DNA of 64,000 nt from NCBI RefSeq assembly GCF_000721705.1, contig NZ_JOJL01000028.1:124001-188000 (forward strand). Direction: 5' to 3'. This stretch comes from Actinoplanes subtropicus (GTDB taxonomy: Bacteria > Actinomycetota > Actinomycetes > Mycobacteriales > Micromonosporaceae). The position numbers were made by a program, and so were the translations under genes. The notes beneath the pieces are model-generated. The model was not told the DNA's origin, did not search any database, and was given only the letters and a program-made list of their open reading frames with translations. Position 1 is the stretch's first letter. Each line of letters begins with the position of its first letter. This document shows, piece by piece, positions 1 to 7,798 of the stretch.

Positions 1-206
1 GGCAGGAGGAGGCGCAGCGCCTCGGCCGGGTGCTGCGGCCCAAGGCGGACGGCCGGCAGGCGCACTTCTACACGGTCGTGTCGCGGGACACGATCGACAC
101 CGAGTATGCCGCGCATCGGCAGCGCTTCCTGGCCGAGCAGGGGTACGCGTACACCATCGTGGACGCGGACGACGTGCTCGGCCCGCCGCTCCCGCAGATC
201 GACTGA
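1..206 (+). CDS. DNA repair helicase XPB-type, C-terminal fragment (cut by window edge)
   Basis: The last 67 codons of a gene that enters from the left; the reading frame begins at base 3 and ends at TGA 204-206. The peptide contains LGRVLRPK followed by HFYTVVSRDT and ends in a VDADD stretch, which matches the end of the second RecA-like domain of bacterial XPB/ERCC3 superfamily-2 helicases (ATP-driven DNA unwinding in repair). The arginines in GRVLRP correspond to motif VI. The N-terminal domains are outside the window, so the assignment rests on this tail only. Confidence 0.85.
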   Translation, partial: QEEAQRLGRVLRPKADGRQAHFYTVVSRDTIDTEYAAHRQRFLAEQGYAYTIVDADDVLGPPLPQID

Positions 207-207
207 C

Positions 208-675
208 CTAGTTGGTGGGGTCGGCGAAGCTCGGCGTCGGGGCCGCCGGCGCGACCGTCGCCTCCGGCGCCACCTGCTGCGGCGCCGACTGTCTGCTGCT
301 GGCGAGGAAGAAGCCCGCGCAGAGCACCAGCATGACCAGAAACGCGACCACTCCGGCGCCGATCACCGGCAGCACCCAGGGCGCCCGGTCACGCGACCGG
401 GCCACGGTGGGCGGCGGCAGCGGCGGCGCGGCGATCGGCGGCAGCGGGCCGGCCTCCGCATAGGCCGCCCGGGCCACCACCTCGGGGCTGCCGAGCCGCT
501 CGAGCACCTCGATCAGCTCGGCCTCGCCCCGCAGGTGGCGCTCGACCCGCTCGGTCTCGATGTGCGCGGCCAGGTCGGCGAGGAGCTCGCGCCGCTGCAG
601 CACGGGCAGCCCGGCCAGGCGCAGGTCAACCTCGCGCAGGTACTCGGCGACGACGTCGGTGTACTGGGTCTTCAT
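208..675 (-). CDS. HAAS-type signalling domain membrane protein
   Basis: 155 residues. Residues about 1-60 form a helical acidic/basic domain (YLREVDLRLAGLP, then LADLAAHIETE) typical of the HAAS domain that accompanies PadR regulators. Residues about 100-125 form one transmembrane helix (VIGAGVVAFLVMLVL), followed by a short Ala/Pro-rich tail. The ATG overlaps the stop of the upstream PadR gene by 4 bp (ATGA), so the two are probably translationally coupled. The likely role is membrane-linked control or partner of PadR; this is inference from the pairing. No enzymatic motif is seen. Confidence 0.75.
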   Translation of the reverse strand: MKTQYTDVVAEYLREVDLRLAGLPVLQRRELLADLAAHIETERVERHLRGEAELIEVLERLGSPEVVARAAYAEAGPLPPIAAPPLPPPTVARSRDRAPWVLPVIGAGVVAFLVMLVLCAGFFLASSRQSAPQQVAPEATVAPAAPTPSFADPTN

Positions 676-1016
676 GCGGCCTCACCGGTTCCCACGAGAC
701 GGTCGACGGTCTGTCGAAACGAAACCCATTCGGTGCGGAAGTGCTCGAGCGCGGCCCGACCGGCGGCGGTCAGCCCGTAATACCGCCGGGGCGGCCCGGA
801 CGGGGACTCGGCCCACTTGCTGTCCAGCCAGCCGACCCGGCGCAGCCGGGAGAGCAGCGGGTAGATGGTGCCCTCGCTCGCGGCCAGCCCGGGCTCGTCG
901 CCGAACCGGCGGACGATCTCGGTGCCATACCGATCCTCGTGCTCGACCATGGCGAGCACACAGAACTCGAGCGTCCCGCGGCGCAGGCTGGTCGCCAACT
1001 GGCCGACGTCTGACAT
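672..1016 (-). CDS. PadR family transcriptional regulator
   Basis: 114 residues, the usual size of a short PadR repressor. Residues about 10-85 form a winged helix: LEFCVLAMVEHEDRYG, then EGTIYPLLSRL, then the wing ending SPSGPPRRYYGLT. The YPLLSRL recognition region and the RYY-LT wing are family hallmarks. It leads a two-gene operon with the HAAS protein. A perfect inverted repeat lies 11 bp upstream of its start, so autoregulation is likely. Confidence 0.9.
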   Translation of the reverse strand: MSDVGQLATSLRRGTLEFCVLAMVEHEDRYGTEIVRRFGDEPGLAASEGTIYPLLSRLRRVGWLDSKWAESPSGPPRRYYGLTAAGRAALEHFRTEWVSFRQTVDRLVGTGEAA

Positions 1017-1026
1017 GCCTCACAGG

Positions 1027-1047
1027 GTACCTTGCGCCGCAAGGTAC
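1027..1047 (-). promoter_or_regulatory. Putative PadR operator (perfect inverted repeat)
   Basis: GTACCTTGC-GCC-GCAAGGTAC, 9-bp perfect arms around a 3-bp centre, sits between the upstream ligD polymerase gene stop (1049) and the PadR start codon (1016). The position and symmetry fit an autoregulatory PadR binding site. Confidence 0.75.
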
Positions 1048-1048
1048 T

Positions 1049-1960
1049 TCAATCGGCGGGCAGCTCGGGGCCGGTGGTCAGCAGGCCGGCCAGCAGATCG
1101 CCGTGCTGCGAGACCCGCTCGAGCACCTCGCCCGCCCGATAGTGGTGCGGCTCGGCCGAGCCGGTCGCGACCGCCTCCACCTCGTCCCAGGTCAGCGGCG
1201 TCGAGGCGGTCGGGAACTCCTGGGCCCGCAGCGAGTACGGCGTCACCGTCGTCTTGGCCGCCGCGTTCTGGCTCCAGTCGATGAAGACCTTGCCGGGCCG
1301 CACCGCCTTGGTCATCCTCGCGGTGATCGAGCCGGGCACCATCGCCGCCAACTCCTCGGCGACCTTCTTCGCGTACCGGGAAACGGTTTCGGAATCCTGC
1401 CGGCCGGAGACCGGGCAGCACAGCTGCATGCCCTTCTTCCCGGAGGTCTTCGGGTACGCCGCGACCCCGTCGTCGGCCAGCCGGTCGCGCATCAGCACCG
1501 CCACCGCGCTGCACTCGCGCAGCCCGGCCGGCGCCCCCGGGTCCAGGTCGACCACCAACAGGTCCGGATCGGCGCCGACCCGCCACTGCGGCGTGTGCAA
1601 CTCCAGCGCCGCCAGGTTGGCCAGCCAGACCAGCGTCGGGAGGTCGTCGACCACCACGAAGTCGATGGTCTCCCGGCTCTTCGTCGACCCCGGCACCGGC
1701 AGCGTCTCCAGGCGGACCCAGTCCGGCGTACCCCCGGGCTTGTTCTTCTCGAAGAAATGGGCGCCCTCGACGCCGTTGGGATAGCGGATCCGGGTCACCG
1801 CCCGGCCGGCCAGATGCGGGAGGATCACCGGCCCGATCCGGGTGTAGTAGTCGATGACCTCGCCCTTGGTGAAGCCCGCGGCCGGATACATCAGCTTGTC
1901 GAGGTTGGAGAGCTCCAGGTCGCGCCCGCCGATCGAGACGTGGAACCGGTCACGAGGCAT
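1049..1960 (-). CDS. ligD: Non-homologous end-joining polymerase/primase (LigD polymerase domain)
   Basis: 303 residues from the ATG at 1960 (peptide begins MPRDRFHVSI); the frame is open further upstream but that part lies inside the ligase gene. It is an archaeo-eukaryotic primase-type LigD polymerase: SNLDKLMYP near the N-terminus, VVDLDPG carrying the catalytic aspartates, and KTSGKKGMQ. It adds nucleotides at double-strand-break ends. The gene starts 11 bp inside the end of the ligase gene, so both are coupled; in many bacteria the two modules are one LigD polypeptide, here they are separate. No phosphoesterase domain is present. Confidence 0.9.
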   Translation of the reverse strand: MPRDRFHVSIGGRDLELSNLDKLMYPAAGFTKGEVIDYYTRIGPVILPHLAGRAVTRIRYPNGVEGAHFFEKNKPGGTPDWVRLETLPVPGSTKSRETIDFVVVDDLPTLVWLANLAALELHTPQWRVGADPDLLVVDLDPGAPAGLRECSAVAVLMRDRLADDGVAAYPKTSGKKGMQLCCPVSGRQDSETVSRYAKKVAEELAAMVPGSITARMTKAVRPGKVFIDWSQNAAAKTTVTPYSLRAQEFPTASTPLTWDEVEAVATGSAEPHHYRAGEVLERVSQHGDLLAGLLTTGPELPAD

Positions 1961-2900
1961 CCGCGTCCTCCTCCGCGCACTCCTCCGGCGTCTTGTCGTC
2001 ACGCAACCGCAGGAAGCGCGGGAAGCGCAAGCGGCCGTCCGGCGTCCGGTTGCCGTAGCGGACCTCGACCACCAGCGACGGGTCCACCCAGTGGGCGCCC
2101 TTCGCATCCTCGCGCGGAACCACGCCGGGCGCGAACGGGGAATCCCGCCGGGCCAGCGGCTCCAGCCGGGACAGCAACTCCTTCTCGGCCACCGCGCCGA
2201 TGCCGCCACCGACCCGCCCGCGGAACACCAGGCCGTCCTCGCCCGGCACGCCCACAAGCAGGCCGCCCAGCTTGCGCGCGCCCGAGCGCCACCCGCCGAT
2301 CACGTAGTCGCCGGTGCGGTCGAACTTCACCTTCACCCAGTCCGGCGAGCGGGTGCCGGGCAGGTAGACCGAGTCGGTGCGCTTGGCGACCACGCCCTCG
2401 AGGCTGTTCTCCCGGGCGGCGGCCTCGGTGGCCGGCCCGTCGCCGAACGACGGCGGCACCATCCAGCGCGGCCCGGCGAGCTCCAGCTCCTCGAGCTTCT
2501 CCCGGCGGGCCAGATAGGGCAGGCCGGTGTAGTCCATCCCGTCGAAATACAGCAGATCAAAGATCATGTACGTGACCGGCAGGCTCGCCGCCAGCCGGGC
2601 CGCCCGCCCGCGCTCCCGGACGTGCATCCGCTCGGCCAGCGCGGTGAACGACGGCCGCCCCTGCGCGTCGAGCACCACCATCTCGCCGTCCAGCAGCGTG
2701 CCCTCCGGCAGGTGCAGGTCGGCGATCTCCGGGTACGCGGTGGTCACCACCGCTCCGGAGCGCGCGAACAGCTCCGGCGGGCCGCCGGCGAACAGGGCCA
2801 GGACGCGTACGCCGTCCCACTTGAACTCGTAGCTCCAGTCCGGCCCGACCGGCAGCGCGCCCGCGGTGGCGAGCATCGGCGACAGCGGCACACCAGGCAC
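1950..2900 (-). CDS. ATP-dependent DNA ligase (LigD ligase-domain/LigC type)
   Basis: 316 residues, GTG start at 2900. The nucleotidyltransferase motif I is EFKWDGVR with the adenylated lysine at K27; LLDGEMVV (motif III), EGVVAKR (motif IV) and WVKVK (motif V) follow in order, then an OB-fold C-terminus (GGLLVGV, VVEVRYGNRT). It seals nicks and double-strand ends with ATP. It lies upstream of and overlaps the polymerase gene and is divergent from ku, forming a complete end-joining locus. I leave the symbol blank because LigC versus split LigD cannot be decided from this sequence alone. Confidence 0.9.
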   Translation of the reverse strand: MPGVPLSPMLATAGALPVGPDWSYEFKWDGVRVLALFAGGPPELFARSGAVVTTAYPEIADLHLPEGTLLDGEMVVLDAQGRPSFTALAERMHVRERGRAARLAASLPVTYMIFDLLYFDGMDYTGLPYLARREKLEELELAGPRWMVPPSFGDGPATEAAARENSLEGVVAKRTDSVYLPGTRSPDWVKVKFDRTGDYVIGGWRSGARKLGGLLVGVPGEDGLVFRGRVGGGIGAVAEKELLSRLEPLARRDSPFAPGVVPREDAKGAHWVDPSLVVEVRYGNRTPDGRLRFPRFLRLRDDKTPEECAEEDADAS

Positions 2901-2963
2901 CTGATCACCTTAGGCAGGGCCGAAGGCCTTACGCAGGAGTCTCACTAATGCAATCCTGAAGCC

Positions 2964-3833
2964 ATGCGTGCGATCTGGAAAGGCGCGGTCTCGTTCGGCC
3001 TCGTGTCGATCGCCGTGAAGCTCTACTCCGCCACCGAGGAGAAGGACATCCGGTTCCACCAGGTGCATCGCACCGACGGCGGCCGGATCAAGTATCAGCG
3101 GACCTGCTCGATCGACGGCGAGGTGGTCAGCTACGACGACATCGCCAAGGGCTACGACATCGGCGGCGGGGAGATGGTGATCCTCACCGACGAGGACTTC
3201 GCCGACCTGCCGCTGACCACGTCCCGGGCGATCGACGTGCTGGAGTTCGTGCCGGCCGACGAGATCGACCCGATCCTGTTCGCCAAGGCGTACTACCTGG
3301 AGCCGGAGGGGCAGGCGGCCAAGCCGTACGTGCTGCTCAGAGACGCCCTGCAGGACGCCGACCGGGTGGCGATCGTCAAGATCGCGCTGCGCCAGCGGGA
3401 GCAGCTGGCCACCCTGCGGGTGCACGAGGGCGTGCTGGTGCTCAACACGATGCTCTGGCCGGACGAGGTGCGTACGCCCGACTTCGGCTTCCTCGACGAG
3501 GACATCGAGACCCGCCCGGCCGAGCTGGCGATGGCCTCGTCGCTGATCGACTCGATGGCGGGAAGCTTCAAGGCGGACGAGTTCACCGACAACTACCGCG
3601 CCGCCCTGCAGGAGGTCATCGACGCCAAGGTCGAGGGCCGCGAGATCGTCCAGCCGGAGGAGGCCGAGGAGGCGCCGGCTGCCGCGATCGACCTGATGGC
3701 CGCGCTGAAGGCCTCGGTGGAGCGGGCCAAGAAGGCGCGCGGCGAGGAGCCGGCCAAGCCCGCTCCCAAGAAGAAGGCCGCCCCGGCCAAGAAGGCCGCC
3801 CCAGCCAAGAAGGCGGCCAAGAAATCCGCCTGA
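2964..3833 (+). CDS. ku: Ku protein, DNA end-binding for non-homologous end joining
   Basis: 289 residues, the normal bacterial Ku length. It opens with MRAIWKGAVSFGLVSI, the family signature, and has LHQVH-like VHRTDGGRIKYQRTC and the C-terminal core DEFTDNYRAAL. After about residue 245 comes a Lys/Ala-rich tail (repeated KKAAPA units), as in Ku proteins with a DNA-threading extension. It recruits LigD components to broken ends. It is divergently transcribed from the ligase/polymerase operon across a 63-bp gap that must hold both promoters. Confidence 0.95.
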   Translation: MRAIWKGAVSFGLVSIAVKLYSATEEKDIRFHQVHRTDGGRIKYQRTCSIDGEVVSYDDIAKGYDIGGGEMVILTDEDFADLPLTTSRAIDVLEFVPADEIDPILFAKAYYLEPEGQAAKPYVLLRDALQDADRVAIVKIALRQREQLATLRVHEGVLVLNTMLWPDEVRTPDFGFLDEDIETRPAELAMASSLIDSMAGSFKADEFTDNYRAALQEVIDAKVEGREIVQPEEAEEAPAAAIDLMAALKASVERAKKARGEEPAKPAPKKKAAPAKKAAPAKKAAKKSA

Positions 3834-3846
3834 CTAGAGTGGCCCC

Positions 3847-4335
3847 GTGGCACTGACGTGGGCTGAGTCTTATCTGGGCAAGGTACGGGCGAGCATCGGC
3901 GACTCCGACACGATCTTCTTCGTCGGCGCGCGCGGCGTGGTGCTCGACGACCAGAACCGCTTGCTGCTCATCCAGCGTTCCGACAACCGTCGCTGGGCGA
4001 TCCCCGCCGGAGCGATGGAGCTGGGCGAGAGCATGGAGGAGTGCGCGATTCGCGAGGTGTGGGAGGAGACGGGCCTTCGGGCGACGTCGCTGACCCCGTT
4101 CGCGTTTTACAGCGCGTACACGTTCACCAACGACTACGGGCACACCTACCAGCAGGTCCTGATGAGCTTCCGCATCCACACCTGGGAGGGCGAGCTACTG
4201 CGGCAGACCGACGAGTCGGTCGACGCCGGCTTCTTCCCGCTGGACGCACTGCCCGGCCCGCACTCCTTCGTGATCGACGAGACCCTTCACGATCTTGCAT
4301 CCTTCGAGGCCACGGGCCGTCTCGTGCTGAAATGA
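3847..4335 (+). CDS. Nudix hydrolase
   Basis: 162 residues, GTG start 13 bp after ku. The Nudix box (GX5EX7REUXEEXGU) is complete at residues about 55-77, with REVWEETG as its core. The surrounding IFFVGARGVVLDD strand and WAIPAGAME are typical of the small sugar-nucleotide/NTP-cleaning group. The substrate is not predictable. The proximity to ku suggests co-transcription with the end-joining gene. Confidence 0.9.
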   Translation: MALTWAESYLGKVRASIGDSDTIFFVGARGVVLDDQNRLLLIQRSDNRRWAIPAGAMELGESMEECAIREVWEETGLRATSLTPFAFYSAYTFTNDYGHTYQQVLMSFRIHTWEGELLRQTDESVDAGFFPLDALPGPHSFVIDETLHDLASFEATGRLVLK

Positions 4336-4375
4336 GGTCGCGGCCCGCCCGGCCCGGCCCGTAGCATCGCCGCAC

Positions 4376-5668
4376 GTGAGCAAGCGCCTGGGGCTCGATC
4401 TGAGCCCGCTACGCACCTCCCGCGACTACCGCCTCGTCTTCGTCGGCGGCTCGGTGTCGGCTTTCGGGTCGTTCATCACCTATGTCACCATCCCGTACCA
4501 GGTCGCGAAGCTCACCAACGACCCGCTGATGGTCGGCCTGCTGGGCGTCTGCGAGCTGGTCCCGCTCCTGGTCATGGCGTTCGTCGGCGGCGCCCTGGCC
4601 GACTACCTGGACCGTCGCCTGCTGGTCCGCGGCGGCGAGTTCGCCCTGGCCGCGCTCACCGGCGTGCTGCTGTTCAACGCCCTGGCCAGCCGCCCCCACC
4701 TGTGGCTGCTCTACCTGATCGCCGCCCTGGCCGCCTGCGTGGACGGCCTGCAGCGCCCGGCCCTCGAGGCGATGGTCCCCCGCCTGGTCGAGCCCGAACA
4801 GCTACCCGCCGTGATGCCCCTGCAGTCCCTCTCCTTCCAGATCGCCCAGCTGGGCGGCCCCGCCCTGGCCGGCCTCCTGATCTCCGCCGTCGACCTCAGC
4901 CTGGTCTACGCCTTCGACCTGGTCACCTTCGCCGTCTCGCTGACCTGCCTCACGCTGGTCCGCGCCGTACCACCCCCGCCGGACGCCGACCGCCCGTCCC
5001 TACGCTCGGTGGCGGCCGGCCTTCGCTACGCCACCTCCCGTCCCGAGCTGCTGGGCACGTACCTGGTCGACATCAACGCCATGTTCTTCGGCATGCCGAC
5101 GGCCCTCTACCCGTTCCTGGCCACCCAACTGGGCGGCCCGAAGATCCTCGGCCTGCTCTATGCCGCCCCCTCGGTCGGCTCGCTGATCGCCACCCTCACC
5201 TCCGGCTGGACGACCCGCGTCCACCGCCACGGCCTGCTGGTCCTGCTCGCCGCCGCGCTCTGGGGCCTGGGCATCCTCGGCGTGGGCCTCTCCGGCACCC
5301 TGTGGCTGACCCTGTTCTGCCTGGCCTTCGCGGGCGCCGCCGACATGATCTCGGGCATCTTCCGCTCGGTCATGTGGAACCAGACCATCCCCGACCACCT
5401 GCGCGGCCGCCTGGCCGGCATCGAGATGCTCAGCTACACCACCGGCCCCCTGCTGGGCCAGCTCCGCTCGGGTTTGATGGCCCGCACCCGCCTCGGCGTC
5501 ACCGGCTCGATCTGGGTGGGCGGCGCGCTGTGCATGGCGGGTTGCGCCGCCCTGGCCGCGGCCCTACCTCAGCTGGTCCGCTACCACGGCAAGGACGGCC
5601 TGGCCAGCAAAAAAGCCGCCGACGAGGCGTGGCTTGCCGCAAGTGCCGCCCGCCCAGCAGGCGATTGA
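4376..5668 (+). CDS. MFS transporter (probable efflux)
   Basis: 430 residues, GTG start. Around 10-12 hydrophobic segments are visible, with the MFS loop GGALADYLDRR between helices 2 and 3, and PSVGSLIATLTSGW in the second half. This resembles the MFS_3/enterobactin-exporter-like group of drug and siderophore exporters. The substrate is unknown. It ends with a Lys/Asp-containing cytoplasmic tail and is followed by a hairpin with T-runs. Confidence 0.85.
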   Translation: MSKRLGLDLSPLRTSRDYRLVFVGGSVSAFGSFITYVTIPYQVAKLTNDPLMVGLLGVCELVPLLVMAFVGGALADYLDRRLLVRGGEFALAALTGVLLFNALASRPHLWLLYLIAALAACVDGLQRPALEAMVPRLVEPEQLPAVMPLQSLSFQIAQLGGPALAGLLISAVDLSLVYAFDLVTFAVSLTCLTLVRAVPPPPDADRPSLRSVAAGLRYATSRPELLGTYLVDINAMFFGMPTALYPFLATQLGGPKILGLLYAAPSVGSLIATLTSGWTTRVHRHGLLVLLAAALWGLGILGVGLSGTLWLTLFCLAFAGAADMISGIFRSVMWNQTIPDHLRGRLAGIEMLSYTTGPLLGQLRSGLMARTRLGVTGSIWVGGALCMAGCAALAAALPQLVRYHGKDGLASKKAADEAWLAASAARPAGD

Positions 5669-5775
5669 CGCGGCCGTACGAGGCCCAGCCCGGCCCCGGC
5701 CTTCCCGGCCCGGCACCTGCCCACTCAAGCCCATCACGCCGCCGCCGGGCTGACCCGTCGTGGCGCTTCGGGCTC

Positions 5776-5814
5776 GCGGGCTTCGCCCGCCTCGCTAGGG
5801 TTTTCCCTCTTTTG
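5776..5814 (+). terminator. Probable terminator after the MFS gene
   Basis: GCGGG-CTTCG-CCCGC stem-loop at 5776-5790 followed within about 10 bases by two T-runs (TTTT at 5801-5804 and 5810-5813). It lies in the 250-bp gap between the MFS gene and the M4 protease gene. Confidence 0.5.
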
Positions 5815-5919
5815 CAGATAGTGGATCGTGAATATGGTCGCTCCTGACCGGCCGGCCTTGATCGACTGTGCCGGATGTCGAACCCGCCCTCTACCCCGGG
5901 TGGGAAAGGAGCTTCATCC

Positions 5920-7455
5920 ATGAACCGAACACCGCTCGTCCTGGCCACGGGCACCGTTGCCGTGGTCACCGCGTCGCTGCTCAGCGGGCCGGCGTTCGCC
6001 GGGCCGGCCGCTCCGGTGGCGCGGCCGGACGGGGTCGCGACCGCCGATGCCCTCGTCGCCAGCGTGCCGGCCGCCCTGCACGCGACCAGCGCCGAGACCT
6101 TCGAGCGGCGGCAGGTGATCAAGTCGGGCGGCACCACCTACGTGAGCTACGCCCGCTCCTACCGCGGCCTGCCGGTGAGCGGCGGCGACCTGGTCGTGGC
6201 CACCGACGCGGCCGGCCGTACCGTCTACACCTCGGTGGCGCAGGACCGCGCGATCGGCGACGTCGCCCTCGTCCCCAAGATCTCGGCGGACGCCGCGCTC
6301 GCCGTCTCCCGTACGCGGCTCAAGTCGGTCACCCGGGTCGAGGGCACCAATCTCGTCATCCGCGCGGCCGAGGGCGCGGCGGCCCGGCTGGCCTGGGAGT
6401 CCACCCTGGACGGCACCGACGCCGAGGGCCCCAGCCGGCTCACCGTCGACGTGGACGCGCTCACCGGGCGGGTGTTGCACACCACCCAGCACGTCACCGA
6501 CGCGACCGGCAGCGGCACCGGCTGGATCTACGGTTCGGTCTCCCTCAACACGACCAAGTCCGGCTCGAACTACCTGCTGCAGGACTCGTCGCATACGACG
6601 CTCAAGTGCCAGGACGCGGCCAACAACAAGACGTTCAGCGGCTCCGACAACGTGTGGGGCAACGGCACCGGCACCAACAAGGAGACCGGCTGCGTCGACG
6701 CGCTCTTCGTGGCGCAGAAGCAGTTCGCGATGCTCTCGGCGTGGCTGGGCCGCAACGGCCAGAACGGCAACGGCGGCGCCTGGCCGATCCGCGTCGGCCT
6801 CGACGACGAGAACGCGTACTACGACGGCACCCAGGTGCAGATCGGCCACAACACCGCCGGTGACTGGATCTCGTCGGCCGACGTCGTCGGTCACGAGCTG
6901 GGCCACGGCGTCGATGACACCACGCCGGGCAGCTTCTCCGGCAACGGTACGCAGGAGTTCGTCGCCGACACGTTCGGCGCCGCGACCGAGTGGTACATCA
7001 ACAGCCCGAACGACACCCCGGACTTCACCGTCGGCGAGAAGGTCGACCTGGTCGGCAGCGGCCCGATCCGCTACATGTACAACCCGTCGCTCGCCGGTGA
7101 CGACAACTGCTACTCCAGCAGCATCCCCGCCGAGGAGGTGCACGCCGCGGCCGGGCCGGGCAACCACTGGTTCTACCTGCTCGCCCGGGGCACGAGCGGC
7201 GGCGGTGGCGGCCAGCCGGCCAGCCCGACCTGCAACAGCTCGACGATCACCGGCCTGGGCATCCAGAAGGCCATCACCATCATGTACAACGCGATGCTCC
7301 TGAAGACCTCCTCCTCGTCGTACCTCAAGTACCGGGTGTGGACGCTGCAGGCGGCGAAGAACTTGTACCCGGGCAGCTGCACCGAGTTCAACACCGTCAA
7401 GGCGGCGTGGAACGCGGTGAAGGTCCCCGCCCAGAGCGGGGAGCCGACCTGCTGA
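5920..7455 (+). CDS. Secreted M4 (thermolysin-like) zinc metalloprotease
   Basis: 511 residues from ATG 5920, chosen because GGGAAAGGAGC lies about 9 bp upstream. A signal peptide ends near the AFAGPA site (about residue 27). An FTP/PepSY-type propeptide spans about 50-200, then the M4 catalytic domain. The zinc motif HELGH is at residues 325-329, and the third ligand is the glutamate in TQEFVADTFG. EVHAAAGPGNHWFYLL corresponds to the substrate/proton-donor histidine region. It degrades proteins outside the cell. Six cysteines in the mature part suggest disulfides. Confidence 0.92.
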   Translation: MNRTPLVLATGTVAVVTASLLSGPAFAGPAAPVARPDGVATADALVASVPAALHATSAETFERRQVIKSGGTTYVSYARSYRGLPVSGGDLVVATDAAGRTVYTSVAQDRAIGDVALVPKISADAALAVSRTRLKSVTRVEGTNLVIRAAEGAAARLAWESTLDGTDAEGPSRLTVDVDALTGRVLHTTQHVTDATGSGTGWIYGSVSLNTTKSGSNYLLQDSSHTTLKCQDAANNKTFSGSDNVWGNGTGTNKETGCVDALFVAQKQFAMLSAWLGRNGQNGNGGAWPIRVGLDDENAYYDGTQVQIGHNTAGDWISSADVVGHELGHGVDDTTPGSFSGNGTQEFVADTFGAATEWYINSPNDTPDFTVGEKVDLVGSGPIRYMYNPSLAGDDNCYSSSIPAEEVHAAAGPGNHWFYLLARGTSGGGGGQPASPTCNSSTITGLGIQKAITIMYNAMLLKTSSSSYLKYRVWTLQAAKNLYPGSCTEFNTVKAAWNAVKVPAQSGEPTC

Positions 7456-7471
7456 TCCTGCTTTCCGGACA

Positions 7472-7502
7472 ACGGAGGCCGGCGCATCGCGCCGGCCTCC
7501 GT
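7472..7502 (+). terminator. Intrinsic-type hairpin after the M4 protease
   Basis: A 14-bp perfect stem (ACGGAGGCCGGCGC / GCGCCGGCCTCCGT) with a 3-base loop, 16 bp after the protease stop. No long T-tract follows, as is common in actinomycetes. Confidence 0.75.
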
Positions 7503-7510
7503 GCGCCCCG

Positions 7511-7798
7511 ATGATCACCGACACGCTGGCCGACCGGGTGCGCCGGGTGCGCGCCGCTACGTTCGTCGGCCTCCGCCGGGAGATCGAGTTGTGCCGCGGC
7601 TCGCTGCACCGCCCCGACCCACTGACCGGCTTCGCCGTGCTCCACGTCTGGGGTCCCGGCGGCATCGGCAAGTCGGCGCTGCTGCGGCGCCTCGTCGCCG
7701 AGGCGGAGCTGGCCGGCGGCACCGGCACCAACCCAGCCGCCCGGGACGGCTTTCGCCTCATCAAGCGCCACGACCGGAAGCTGGCGGCCCGCTTCTAG
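7511..7798 (+). pseudogene. Truncated AAA/LuxR-type ATPase (N-terminal remnant)
   Basis: 95 residues. The first 75 look like the start of a large actinobacterial AAA ATPase/LuxR (MalT-like) regulator: ATFVGLRREIELCRGSL, then the Walker A motif GPGGIGKSALLRR. Homologues run to several hundred residues or more. Here the similarity decays after LAGGTGTN and the frame stops at TAG 7796-7798, which overlaps the stop of the convergent ATPase gene. I read it as a decayed 5' fragment left by a deletion or insertion. Confidence 0.6.

Noticed and set aside
5671..5775. Third copy of the REP-like repeat
   Set aside because: Only a short GCCGCCGGGCTG-type match to the 56-kb arms is shared; too little in GC-rich DNA to call a copy.
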